64,000 nucleotides of DNA, taken from contig JBBMOL010000281.1 of the NCBI GenBank assembly GCA_037954665.1, positions 434,001 through 498,000 on the forward strand. The letters run 5' to 3'. The position numbers and the translations under genes were made by a program. This document shows, piece by piece, positions 35,907-45,907 of this stretch; positions within the stretch are counted from its first letter, which is position 1; every line of letters starts with the position of its first letter. This DNA comes from Laguncularia racemosa (taxonomy: Eukaryota; Streptophyta; Magnoliopsida; Myrtales; Combretaceae). The notes under the pieces are model-generated. The model did not search any database and had not been told where the DNA came from. It worked only from the letters and a program-made list of their open reading frames with translations.

Positions 35907-36596
35907 GATACGTGAAACTCTAGGTATGTTAAACCTAGAACCCTAACAATGCTAGTTGGTTTTAATTACCCCGAGGATTGTCTTGAATAAGCGATGCGTA
36001 ACTAGACCTCAATTAAACTTGTTGACTGAAACCTAAGTTATCAAGAGGTATTCCTAGTAATTTGGTTAAGAATTCTATGGAAAAGTTCTTTTGCAAAAGA
36101 ACAAAAAGAGGTTTCGTTGTTTCCCACGAAAAAGGATGTGTTTTTCATATATCAAAAGCGTCTTTGGCCGGCTCCCTTGCACAACATATATAACACGCAT
36201 ACAACATGGAAAAAACCTTACAACATGGAAATTCTGAATTGCCTATTCTATCTTTATCTTTGTGTCACCAAGTAAGCAACTAAATAACATCGAAAATAAA
36301 CTAACAAATAAAAATAAACATTAACAAAATCGAATGTATTATCTAGCGTAGCAGTCCACGCAAATATATAATGTTCCTAAATTATTTCCTCCTTCCATGG
36401 TCACGTGAATCAAGTTGACACATGTATGTTTTTCTTTTGTGTAGCTTGATTCCCTGGCTTGCAAGTTCATGACTAGTCTTTGTAGAGCTTCGTTAATCTT
36501 TTTAGCTTTAGCTCAGGTCATCGGGCCTCCAATTTTCATGTAATAGATCATGAGGTTTAGGTTCCTTCCTTTGTGATGCTAGCTGATTCTCGTAAC
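35907..36596. mobile_element. 690-bp insertion in the solo LTR
   Basis: The sister LTRs read ...tttctatgaatctaagtctaattg without a break. Here TAAGT (35902-35906) is followed by about 690 extra bases and then TAAGT again (36597-36601). The insert shares the phrase cttagctttagctc..gtca..cgg (36503-36527) and a start-like tgatacgtgaaactctagg with the LTRs at 50648 and 54219. It may be a diverged solo LTR of that gypsy group. Confidence 0.6.
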
Positions 36597-36973
36597 TAAG
36601 TTTAATTGGTTTTATTAATTTGTTAATCCTAATACATTATGTGGATTTGTGCACTTACACATTTCAGTTTGTGATTCAATTCCTCAATTTTCTTGATCCT
36701 ATGCTTGTTTCGTCTTGCTCCTTGTTTTGAACTCTAATAACATGTCATCAATTTTACTTAAATCCACTAATCTATCATTAGAAATCAACATTTTGATGAT
36801 CAAAACCCTTACCCAATGAAAAGGGGAGCATTAGGTCAAGTGGGGTTTATATATCTTGACCATGAAAAGACCAAATTGCCACTATATCTTTAGACTATTT
36901 ATATACTTTATATTGGGTTTAAATTTTAATAAATATTAAATAAATACACATATAACCGTGTAGTTACATAAAT

Positions 36974-37550
36974 AAAAAAATACACTTAAATGGTGTTTAA
37001 AAAGAATAAGAATAGAAGAGCAATGTAGAATTGCACTAATAAATTATATGCATATTTGTTAAAACCTTGTAATTGCATAATGGATTTGTCAACATAGAAA
37101 GAAACTGACATTTTTTTTTGTAAAAATGTAATGTCTGTACCTAACATAGAAAAATAAAATATTTAAATATTCACATAAATCTAGTACTGAACTATAAAAA
37201 AAGTAATAATAAAAATAAATAAATAAAATAATAAAGTATCAGCTATTAATGCATGTACATCGCGTAATATTTTATGTATATGCATTGAAGGTATTAAAAT
37301 TGTTTCATAATCACGTAAGTTTAAGCACAAAACTACTAAAGAAATATATATATATATATATATCACTAAATAGATAAAAAATGATTATAATACTTGCAAT
37401 ATATATAAATAATGAATTATAGTACAATTATATTATTTTAATATATGAATCAAGCAAAACAGAACCAAACCATTAAGAGCTTTGTGTATATAAAACATAA
37501 CCAATCATTGGGAATGAACAAAATTTTACATAGGATCTGAAACTTTGTCA
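36974..37550. other. AT-rich spacer between two solo LTRs
   Basis: I see no gene. A stretch at 37050-37110 (catatttgttaaaacc...gcataatggatttgtcaac) recurs at 59712-59760. A (TA)n run is at 37345-37363. Confidence 0.5.
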
Positions 37551-38330
37551 CTTCCTGTAATGTCCTAGAATTTAAGATGAGTACAATTTACCACGAGTCT
37601 TCATTAGATGAAGACACTTAGAATTTACTAAATTTCACCATCAACTTTTTGATAATCATGATATTCAATTAAAGTATTCTCCTCGTTTAAAATTAAGTGG
37701 CTCAACAATTACTACTCTGTCTCTCTATATAAAAGAAATTGGAAAGAACAATTGCTCTTAGTAAATAAACCATACTCCAACTTTTACAATCAATATAATA
37801 GAAGCATTTTTAAAGCTTAATTACAACAATAGTCTCAAGTCAATTAAATAAATTCATCCAATATCTATCTTTCTCTCCATCTATCTGTCACTCCTTATAG
37901 TACATATACTCTACATTCTTCTCAAAATTTTGCTTTATGTTCACTATTGTCTCATCATATCCAACAATTTCTCCTAAAGTACTTACAACTAAAAATGGTC
38001 CCATGAGAGGTGAGCTAATACCTAATATAATTTATACTAATAATCACATACGTATGCTATGTAAAAGATACCAACACAAACATAATACAACAAGATATTC
38101 AAACACAAGTTATTATCTTTCATATCTTTTAGTCCAACTCATAATGCTCATTATCATAATCACCATGCATACCTTACACACACACACACACACACACACA
38201 TATAGGACAAAGGTTACTTTTCTCTATCCATAAGTCTAAACCATACATAATTATGCATATACGACAGTAGGTACTCCCTACTATCCATGAGTCTAAGAGT
38301 CCTTTCATATCATGTATATATATATAGGTT

Positions 38331-38751
38331 TGCTCACTGGTGGGAAGAATATGGGGCAGTTAAAAATATTGTCCATGAAAATGCTAAGAACGGATATATT
38401 CTGTTCTTAAAAAATTATGAATGCAATGAACATGAATATATGTTCGACAAAACCATGATATACTACATGCACATAGGAATATCATGGGTAGTGGCATGGA
38501 GCTTCGGTTACAAGCAAGACCGAAGAACTCAAACTCCGGTTCTCACAAGGACATTCAAGGTCAAATGGTGGGACGGATTCAAGCTCTGGGACAGGGTAAC
38601 TGAGTCAGCAATAAGTAAATGGCTGACAAAGCAGAAGTTCTTGGCCCAAGGAGGAACTCAAACCCCATTCCTACACGATAGGGGTTTTCTAATGTCTAAC
38701 GTCGCCAAGACCCAAAATCCAGAACTTTTTTCATTTCGTCTAGATGATTAA
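38331..38751 (+). pseudogene. Pararetrovirus upstream polyprotein piece
   Basis: The frame is open from 38287, but the first 14 codons are LTR sequence. Viral-type sequence begins about 38331 (FAHWWEEYG). The piece is rich in Trp and aromatic residues. It lies where the region between coat protein and protease is expected, and I do not recognise a defined domain in it. It ends at a TAA (38749-38751), 8 nt inside the next frame, which starts at 38744. Whether this one-step frame change is a genuine gene junction or a decay mutation cannot be told from one copy. Confidence 0.55.
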
Positions 38752-38947
38752 AAAATCATCTACCAATGTTCATGTAACTGAGGTGGCGTCTTCCTCGAAG
38801 GCATTAGTCCCTCAAAAAGCTTTTCAAAAATGGTATCACAAGGCCATTTCCAAGTATATCTTTTCAGTAGAAAAAGGTATGCATGAAAATGATCCTTTTG
38901 ATTTTGCCAGGAAAATATTTCCTGAAAATGTATTTTATGTACCGTAA
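38744..38947 (+). pseudogene. Short pararetrovirus frame directly before the protease
   Basis: 67 codons in the same frame as the downstream polymerase frame, and separated from it only by a TAA at 38945-38947 and six sense codons. The simplest reading is that this is the amino-terminal part of the same polyprotein, broken by a nonsense change. A natural gene end here is less likely because the coding look continues through the stop without a gap. Confidence 0.55.
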
Positions 38948-38965
38948 TTAAATCCAGAATATCTA

Positions 38966-40921
38966 ATGCAACTAGTGGAAGTCACCACTAGAAAATGGGT
39001 AATTCCAATTACCATTAAGATAAACGAGGAGTTTATCTTAGAAACTACTACCTTGTTTGACACTGGAGCAGATTTAAATTGCATTAGAGAAGGGTTAATT
39101 CCAACAAAATATTTTGAAAAAACAACCCAATCTCTAAGCTCTGCTTCCGGTAACAAACTAAATATTAGTTTCAAATTACCCAATGCAGAAGTTGTTAAAG
39201 AAAATGTTTCCTACAATACTAGCTTCATTCTGGTTAAAAACCTTAAACAGAATGTTATTTTAGGAACTCCCTTTATCAACTTAATTCAACCTTTTAAGGT
39301 TACCAATGAAGGTATTGAAACAGATTATTACGGACAATACATCTGTTTTAACTTTGTTTCAAAACCAAAAACCAAAATGATAGATATGCTCAAACAGAAC
39401 TCAGTTTCTGAGATAAACTGTTTGATTAAAGCCAAGGAGGATCATCTATCCTTCTTAAATGAAGATTTGGAATTTCACAGAATCGAAAACCAAATCCAAA
39501 AGAATCCTGTAAGGACACAGGTTTCTAAGATAGATAGTGAGATCAGAAACACCATCTGCTCCACTCTTCCTAATGCATTTTGGGATAGGAAATCCCACTC
39601 AGTCGGATTACCTTATGAAGGAAATTTCGATGAGAAAAACATTCCTATGAAGGCTAGACCTTCACAAATGAACAGCAATGTCCTAGAACACTGCAAAAAA
39701 GAAATTAATGACCTGTTAGCTAAAAGGCTTATTCGCAAATCCAAATCTCCTTGGAGTTGCTCTGCTTTTTATGTTAACAAAAATGCTGAAATAGAAAGAG
39801 GTGTACCAAGATTGGTAATAAATTATAAACCTCTTAATAATGTTCTTAAATGGATTAGATATCCAATACCTAATAAAAAAGACTTGCTTGGTAGAATACA
39901 CAATGCAAAGATATTCTCCCAGTTCGATATGAAGTCTGGGTTTTGGCAAATCCAGATAAATGAATCTGATAGGTACAAAACATCGTTCACTGTCCCTTTT
40001 GGACAATATGAATGGAACGTTATGCCTTTCGGTCTTAAAAATGCACCTTCTGAATTTCAGAGGATAATGAACGAAATCTTTAATGAATTAGATTTCGTAA
40101 TATTTTATATAGATGATGTTCTAATATTTTCTCCAAATATAGAACAACATTTTAAACATGTCAAAACTTTCATAAGAAAAGTTAGACAAAATGGTCTAGT
40201 AGTATCACCATCTAAGATATCCTTATTCCAAACCAGGATTAGATTCTTAGGTTTTGATATTCATAATGGCACAATCCAACCAATTAAGAGATCTATAGAA
40301 TTTGCTTCTAAGTTCCTTGATAGGATTCTAGATAAAAATCAACTCCAGCGATTCTTAGGTAGCTTAAACTATGTAGCAGATTTCTTTAAGAATCTCAATG
40401 TCTTATGTAAGCCTCTACATAATAGGCTAAAAAAGAATCCTCCTGAATGGTCTGATGAACACACTGATGTTGTCAGACAAATTAAGCAAAGGATAAAGGA
40501 AATCCCTTGCATCCATTTAACAGATCCATCCCTACCTAAAATAGTAAAGACTGATGCATCTGACATAGGATTTGGAGGAATCCTTAAACAAAAATCCCCT
40601 AATGGAAATGAAAATGTTATCCAGTTTGTATCTAAACACTGGAACCAATGTCAGTTAAATTATTCCACAATTAAAAAAGAAATTTTTGCAATTGTTTTAA
40701 CAATTTCTAAGTTTCAAGGAGATTTGTTAAATCAAAAATTTCTTTTAAGAATTGACTGCTCAGCAGCCAAAAATGTATTAGAGAAAGATGTTCACAATTT
40801 GGCTTCAAAACAGATTTTTGCCAGATGGCAAGCAATTTTATCCTGTTTTGATTTCGAAATTATGCATATCAAAGGAACGTCCAATTCTCTTCCTGACTTC
40901 CCGACTCATGAATTCCTGTAG
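38966..40921 (+). CDS. Pararetrovirus protease / reverse transcriptase / RNase H, 651 codons open
   Basis: An uninterrupted frame in three parts. The first is a retropepsin-type protease with the active-site triad FDTGAD (Asp32). The reverse transcriptase has the LVINYKPLN-type motif near 288, the FDMKSGFWQI motif near 318, and YIDD at 381-384 with both catalytic aspartates (383-384). The RNase H has TDAS at 529-532, a YSTIKKEIFA segment and the closing SLPDF segment. All catalytic residues I can check are present. The frame ends at TAG 40919-40921, shortly before the TA-repeat junction. In an exogenous virus this enzyme copies pregenomic RNA into DNA. Here there is no viral promoter or complete genome, so the product, if any, would be a host-transcribed relic. 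The Met at 38966 need not be a true start. Confidence 0.85.
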   Translation: MQLVEVTTRKWVIPITIKINEEFILETTTLFDTGADLNCIREGLIPTKYFEKTTQSLSSASGNKLNISFKLPNAEVVKENVSYNTSFILVKNLKQNVILGTPFINLIQPFKVTNEGIETDYYGQYICFNFVSKPKTKMIDMLKQNSVSEINCLIKAKEDHLSFLNEDLEFHRIENQIQKNPVRTQVSKIDSEIRNTICSTLPNAFWDRKSHSVGLPYEGNFDEKNIPMKARPSQMNSNVLEHCKKEINDLLAKRLIRKSKSPWSCSAFYVNKNAEIERGVPRLVINYKPLNNVLKWIRYPIPNKKDLLGRIHNAKIFSQFDMKSGFWQIQINESDRYKTSFTVPFGQYEWNVMPFGLKNAPSEFQRIMNEIFNELDFVIFYIDDVLIFSPNIEQHFKHVKTFIRKVRQNGLVVSPSKISLFQTRIRFLGFDIHNGTIQPIKRSIEFASKFLDRILDKNQLQRFLGSLNYVADFFKNLNVLCKPLHNRLKKNPPEWSDEHTDVVRQIKQRIKEIPCIHLTDPSLPKIVKTDASDIGFGGILKQKSPNGNENVIQFVSKHWNQCQLNYSTIKKEIFAIVLTISKFQGDLLNQKFLLRIDCSAAKNVLEKDVHNLASKQIFARWQAILSCFDFEIMHIKGTSNSLPDFPTHEFL

Positions 40922-41994
40922 GGAGATGCCTCCCAAGGGAAAGGATATATATATATATATATATATATATACGACAATGGGTTCTCCGCATTGTCCATGA
41001 GTCTATTCCATACATAATGTATACATATACGATAATGGGTATTCTCCATTGCCCATGACTTTAAGAGTCCTTCCATACCATATATATGAATCCATCGATA
41101 CCAGATAATCCTAAATCTTGGATCATTTTAGTATACGACTTCACTAGGGACAATGTCACATATCGATCATCAAGGTGCCACCTTTAAAACATCAATCCTC
41201 TCTCAGTTCCTTAGACCCAACCAAGCACAATCACACACAACCAATTACATTCATTTTCAATATTAATTTAGTTCACATTTTTAACCTAAAATACACAAGC
41301 AACAAACATAGTATACATGTGCCTGATAAGTAGCAACTGATCTTTTCACACTTCTATAGTATCTCAATTTTCAAACCTACTCACATCCACAATTACATAC
41401 ATATAGAATCACAAGTGAATGAAATATAATGGAATTGTAAGTGTTCTGGAACAACATGACTATGTGAGTGGCCATGTAGAGGGATACATCATCGTGTTAG
41501 TGGCCGTGTACCTTTTTTATGCATTTTTGTTAATCTAGCATGTCCAAGTATATGATCATCTTTTTGGCTATATACTTCAACACAATAGGGTACATAGTTG
41601 TGTATAGTGGCCGTGTATTTTTTTGGTGAATTTGTGCAATTTAACATACCTAGTATACAAGAGTGTCTAGTGATCGTATGTCACATTTCTTTTTTGACAG
41701 ATGTAGGCAAGGTTGTCAAAATCGTAAGTTAACTTGTATGTTTCTATGATTTTATAAGTTTGTAAGCATGTTTTTTGTCAACTCGTAAACAAAATCGTTT
41801 TGAAGTAAAATCGCATTAAAATCATGATTCAATACAGTAGAGTCGGTAAAATCACGATTTTGCATGCGTTTTCACCGATTTTGTTCTAGCAAATTAATTT
41901 CCATCTGCAGCGAGTTAATTTCAGCCCAAATGATCACTTCTCATGCATATCACATCTACAAGTACCAGTAGGGATAGTGACAGGCAACTATAAA

Positions 41995-42230
41995 GGCCTT
42001 GAATACTAGGTTGCACCATTAAGGAAGCATCTTCTCGAGGAGATAAGCCAAGCTTTATTGAATGCCAAAATCAGAACCATCGGGATTTATGGTGCTTCTA
42101 GTGTCAGCAAGTCTATCCTTTTAAAGCAACTTAAGAAACAAGTTCAAGATAGGAACCATAACTATGATTTTGATGCTGTGACCATGGCGATTGTGTCAAG
42201 ATTTCTAAACTGGGAGAGTTCAAGATGATT
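41995..42230 (+). pseudogene. Captured CC-NBS-LRR resistance-gene fragment (P-loop region)
   Basis: One frame reads VAPLRKHLLEEISQALL, then IRTIGIYGASSVSKSILLKQL and FDAVTMAIVSRF. This follows the layout before, at and after the P-loop of plant coiled-coil NBS proteins (usually IGIYGMGGVGKTTL...FDEVVMAVVS). The P-loop glycines and threonines are replaced (GASSVSKSI), so nucleotide binding would be lost. The Lys is retained. Only about 75 codons are present, with a stop near the front and no downstream NB-ARC or LRR sequence. It sits inside the TIR transposon, plus strand, just before the calmodulin-like fragment. Confidence 0.7.
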
Positions 42231-42314
42231 TATGATATAGGTATTATAGCTTACCCTGGGTATCATGATATTATATGGATGTGAATCTATTCCATCTATA
42301 TTTTCTTTATTTCT

Positions 42315-42540
42315 ATTAATTTTGCGAAGCCATTTGATCGTTAGTTGAGAGATGTGTTCAAGGTGCTTGATAAGGATTTGATTAGTTATGTCTTTGTCGT
42401 AGATCTGTACTACATTTTGACGAGTATTAGAGAGAAGTTGGAGTTGGAGGAGTTCGATGAGTGGATCCGAGAAGTGGAGGTTGGAAATGGCGGAAGGATT
42501 CGGTATGAGGATTTCATTGCATGTATGCTTGCAAAGTGAG
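42315..42540 (+). pseudogene. Captured CML13/14-like calcium-binding protein, 3' half
   Basis: From KPFDR (42324) the frame follows the C-terminal half of plant CML13/CML14-type proteins: FKVLDKD, LTSIREKLELEEFDEWIREV, then GRIRYEDFIACMLAK and a TGA at 42538-42540. The Gln before LRD is a TAG stop (42339-42341), so the open frame begins at the next Met (42345). The sequence before 42320 is T/C-rich and looks like the end of an intron whose AG is altered. In the family the retained EF-hand has acidic positions; here several are changed. The following A/T-rich sequence may be the donor's 3' UTR. It is a gene fragment carried by the TIR transposon, not an active gene. Confidence 0.85.
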
Positions 42541-44294
42541 ATTTATCAGATTTTTGATTTGTTATGAATGTAGTAGTTTTCACGATTTTTGTATCTTGGG
42601 TAATGTGTTTGTGGTGTTAATTTTGGTTTGGTATGTTTTGTTGTTCGAATTGTTCAATTGATGGTTATGATGATGTTAGCTAGCTGGTCGAGTTAATTGG
42701 ACTGGTTAGTTTAGAGAAGGTGTATGAATGATCGGTTTTACATATCGGCATTGATGAACTGATCCTCTTTTTGCTATAGAATTTATTAGTGTGATCGAAT
42801 TATTTAGTTGGTGATCATGATTATAATGATAACTTAGTTTGTGCAATTAATTGGACTGATGAATTGGTCCTTGTTTTCTTTTTTGCTGCTGAATGTATGT
42901 ATGAGTGTTATTGAAATTGGTTGATTGATGGCAACTAAAATTTGAAATTAATTGATCAATTCATGGAGTGTTTACGATATATTTGCTTATTAAGGAGAAA
43001 GTTTCCCCATTTCTATATAGTTTTTCCACCAATCATGTATTGTTGTATGTTAATCGAAAGAATATGATAGTGGAGAATGCGTGAATGGTTATGTTATGCT
43101 CTTTTAAGTTCTTAAGGTTGATAATTCATTAGATACTATGCTTCTTTTTAAAAAGAGTAAATCTTTTTTATTATTGATAAAGATTTTTTTTTAATAATTG
43201 CTTGTTTAGAAAATTGTGCATGGTATATGCACTAGATGACTTTACTATTCACGACTAAATATTTGAAAGGTATAAGGGTATGACAATGTGTTCAACCTAT
43301 AAGTGGAGCTTAAGAGTAATTAGGATTGCAACGAGTCATTAGTGCCTTTCGGGAGAGTGGATATGATGGTGCGGTAATTACATAGAATATCAAAGAAAAG
43401 AAAGTCCCTATTTTAATTTGGTGGCAAGACATAAAGAATGACCATTTTGGCAAACTCCATTTATGGTTAGTTATGCTAATAGAATATCTTAGTTTTGTAT
43501 TGCTTAAGTTATATTTTAAGTGAAGGACAATTGCTGTAAGTAAATTTACAATATTTTGAAGTTATTTTATAAAGGTTGTAAAAACTTACGTTTTTATGTT
43601 CTGATTCTATGGATCTCCTAGTGATTTTATCTAAAATCGCGATTTTGACAACCTTGCATGTAGGTATATGGGTGTGTAGTTAGCAATGTAGTATAGTGTT
43701 CCATTGCAAATCCCTTTTTTCCAATTTGTCAATTGTTTCCTTGACCTAATTTCTATGAATCTAAGTCTAATTGATCAATTTAATTTGCTAATCCTAATAC
43801 ATTACAAGGATTTATGTACTTACTTGATTCAAATTGTGATTGAGATCTTTGAATCACTTGTACCTATGCTAATTCTATCTCCCTCCTTATTCCGAATTCT
43901 AACAACATGTTACCTCATTTTCTTAGAGCTATGAATACATAATCCTAGGCATGCATTTTAGTTATTGAAACCCTTACTTGGTAGAAAGAGATTGATTTCT
44001 ATTGTCTTCTGTTAGGTTGCTTTGTGGGTCTTTGAAAGGGTTTTTGTAATTGCAACTGTGTAAAAATGAGAAAAAAGGAGCATTAGGTCAAGTGGGGGTC
44101 TAAATATCTTGACCCTGAAATGACCAAATTATCCCTATCTTTTTAGGTTATTTACATAGTTACTTTGGTTTAATTTCAATAAATATTAAATAAATATATA
44201 TGTATATATGGGTATTTACACCTCCAATGACTAACAGTTTCTGATATTAATAAAAAATTTAATGCCAATATTTTCAAATAAAAAAATGGGTAAA

Positions 44295-45031
44295 TGATGT
44301 GCCTAAATCCACTTAGAAGCACAATTAAAAGACTTAAGAAAAAGCAATCTCAAGTCAACAACAAACCGAATCCACAAGGGGCAAAATTCACGTGAACCCT
44401 AGTAAGATGTAATGAATTCCAAATGCTCAAAGTTATAATTGTGATACCACAATGATAATCTCTTCTAATAACACCCTAATGACATATAATTCCACGAAAA
44501 TAATCCAAAAAATTCAAAAGAAAACCTCAATTCCAAGGACTCCTTTCCACTAGTGAAAATCACGTTTTCAAGGGAATTTTCAAGGATGATTCGAATTCAA
44601 TTGCAAGGGACCTTAATCAAACACAAGAATTCGACAACACTTAGAAGCAAATCTGTCCAAGAACTATCTCAATTCAACCCTAGATATGACACACTAGAGA
44701 AGAAAAAAAAATCACAACAAGATGAAATTGATACTACTCACAATTTCAAGGTGTTGCACTCGCCACAATTTCAACACTTAGGATTGAAATTGATAAGAGT
44801 CTAATGACAATTAGGAACCCTAATTCTCACGTGAAGAAGAAGTGTATAATCTGCAAAATATGGCCTCTTCAAACCCTCTTTTAAGCAAGTATTTATACTT
44901 GCTACTCCTAGGGTTAAAAAGTGCTTAAAATTACAAGTTTGCCACTTTTAAGGTGGCTAACCCTAAATGAAAGTTACAAAGAAATAAAAGTGTCCCAAAC
45001 CCAAAATACAACCAAAATAGTTCATAAAACA
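44295..45031 (-). repeat. 737-bp dispersed repeat, copy 1 (inverse of 60409-61145)
   Basis: It is the reverse complement of 60409-61145 along its whole length. Examples are tgcctaaatccacttagaagcacaa here against the inverse of ttgtgcttcttaatggaattaggca there, and the shared caagtatttatacttgctactcctagggtt block. It starts TGATGTGCC and ends AAAACA, so an LTR with TG...CA ends is possible, but I see neither primer site nor polypurine tract. An 83-codon open frame (44553-44804) in it is not conserved as a frame in the other copy. Confidence 0.75.
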
Positions 45032-45900
45032 ATTACAAGATACAAAATAACATAAGTCTTCATGATCCAATGCCTCGGAATAGAAAAACAATCGCAGCGG
45101 GTCTTTAATTGTCATCCTGAAAAATGTTCTGTGTCCAATGAGAGTTGTAGGACATATTGGCATCCCATGGAGAATTATATTTGTACCTATAAGATTATTC
45201 TCAAATTTTATTAGAAATAAAGACATAAGGTAAAATATGAGCAATTTGGATCATCATCCAAATTGGGTTCTGAAAAGGTTGATAGTGTCAGAAATTTTCC
45301 CATCAGTAAATATCTCTACGATAATTTATTAGTGGATAGGCTATGTCAAAAATTGCTATAGATAAAATAACAATAGGAAAAATAATAAAGGAAGAGAGAA
45401 ATTAATCAACTATCTATATAAGACTATTGTTTCTTTTTCTTTTTCTTTTTCTTTTTAAGCCCATCCATTGTTATTCAATAAATTAATATTTTTGCTACCA
45501 ACTATCTTTTTTTCTTTCCCCTTTTCACCTTTCATGGATCTATAGACATATTAGTGCAACAAGGAAAAAACAATTAAAGCAAAATTAGGGTAATCAAGGC
45601 ATGGAATTGATGCATGGCCATTCATAAAAATTCATACTGAATTATTACACTACAAAATGACTTTAGTAAATGTGCTCCTTTACATTAAATTCAAGTGTTC
45701 TCTATTCAATTTTTAAGAAGCAAAAAAAAAAAAAAAAATCTAATATAAATTTAAAGCTTCACCATGAGATCATCTTTCAATTATGTGTATCAAAATAAAG
45801 CTTTTTCATTTTATAATGATACAAAAAATGTTATGGAACATTTAGTAAATATGAATGGATGAAAAATAGGATTGTGATTTCAAAATTTATTTATTTTTGT
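45032..45900. other. No gene seen
   Basis: AT-rich sequence with CTTTTT runs at 45430-45455 and a poly-A tract at 45722-45739. There is no supported coding frame and no RNA gene. Confidence 0.5.
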
Positions 45901-45907
45901 TGTATGT

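Larger units (their letters stand above)
34151..36968 (-). mobile_element. Solo gypsy LTR, reversed, with TAAAT target duplication
   Basis: It runs from TGTAACGCCCTAG to ...GTGTAGTTACA. TAAAT lies directly before it (34146-34150) and again directly after it (36969-36973). No internal coding sequence is present, so it is a solo LTR. It carries the family's reversed GAGCTAATGC blocks, the palindromic CACGG-type phrases (35690-35830) and the 'gaccaaattgcc' block (36871). It is enlarged by an internal duplication and by a separate insertion at 35907-36596. Confidence 0.85.
38331..40944 (+). mobile_element. Endogenous pararetrovirus (Caulimoviridae) fragment
   Basis: About 2.6 kb of viral-type coding sequence interrupts the solo LTR. 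Dinucleotide TA runs lie at both junctions (38317-38330 and 40945-40970), and LTR sequence resumes on each side. The order is an upstream structural-region piece, then aspartic protease, reverse transcriptase and RNase H in one frame, with no integrase. This fits Caulimoviridae and not an LTR retrotransposon. It is partial: movement-protein region, rest of the coat region and the non-coding region are absent. Insertion into TA repeats is known for florendovirus-type endogenous caulimovirids, but I cannot fix the genus. Confidence 0.85.
41708..43656. mobile_element. TIR transposon (hAT-like) carrying host gene fragments
   Basis: The left end CAAGGTTGTCAAAATCG (41708-41724) is the perfect 17-bp inverse of the right end (43640-43656). 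The flanks are GATGTAGG (41700-41707) and CATGTAGG (43657-43664), an 8-bp duplication with one difference. Ends starting CA and 8-bp duplications fit the hAT superfamily. Subterminal AAAATCG and CGATTTT motifs are repeated near the left end (41790-41885). There is no transposase, so it is non-autonomous. Its interior holds pieces of two unrelated plant genes, as in Pack-type elements. Confidence 0.85.
37556..44220 (-). mobile_element. Solo gypsy LTR, reversed, split by two later insertions
   Basis: It starts TGTAATGTCCTAG (37556) and ends ...ATGGGTATTTACA (44220), the mirror of TGTAAATAC...GGTATTACA at 57844-59702. The flanks are CTTCC (37551-37555) and CCTCC (44221-44225), a 5-bp duplication with one change. 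Removing the pararetrovirus fragment and the TIR transposon leaves about 2.1 kb, close to the 1.86 kb of the LTR at 57844. The family's ...ggtgagctaatacc block (38007) and CACGG/CGTGT phrases (41465-41690) are present. Confidence 0.8.

Noticed and set aside
38966..40921. Ty3/gypsy LTR retrotransposon as the source of this pol frame
   Set aside because: There is no integrase after RNase H, no LTRs pair around it, and the RNase H end (SLPDF...) and overall order fit Caulimoviridae better.
44553..44804. 83-codon plus-strand frame as a small gene
   Set aside because: It lies in the 737-bp dispersed repeat. The inverted copy at 60409-61145 does not keep the frame.
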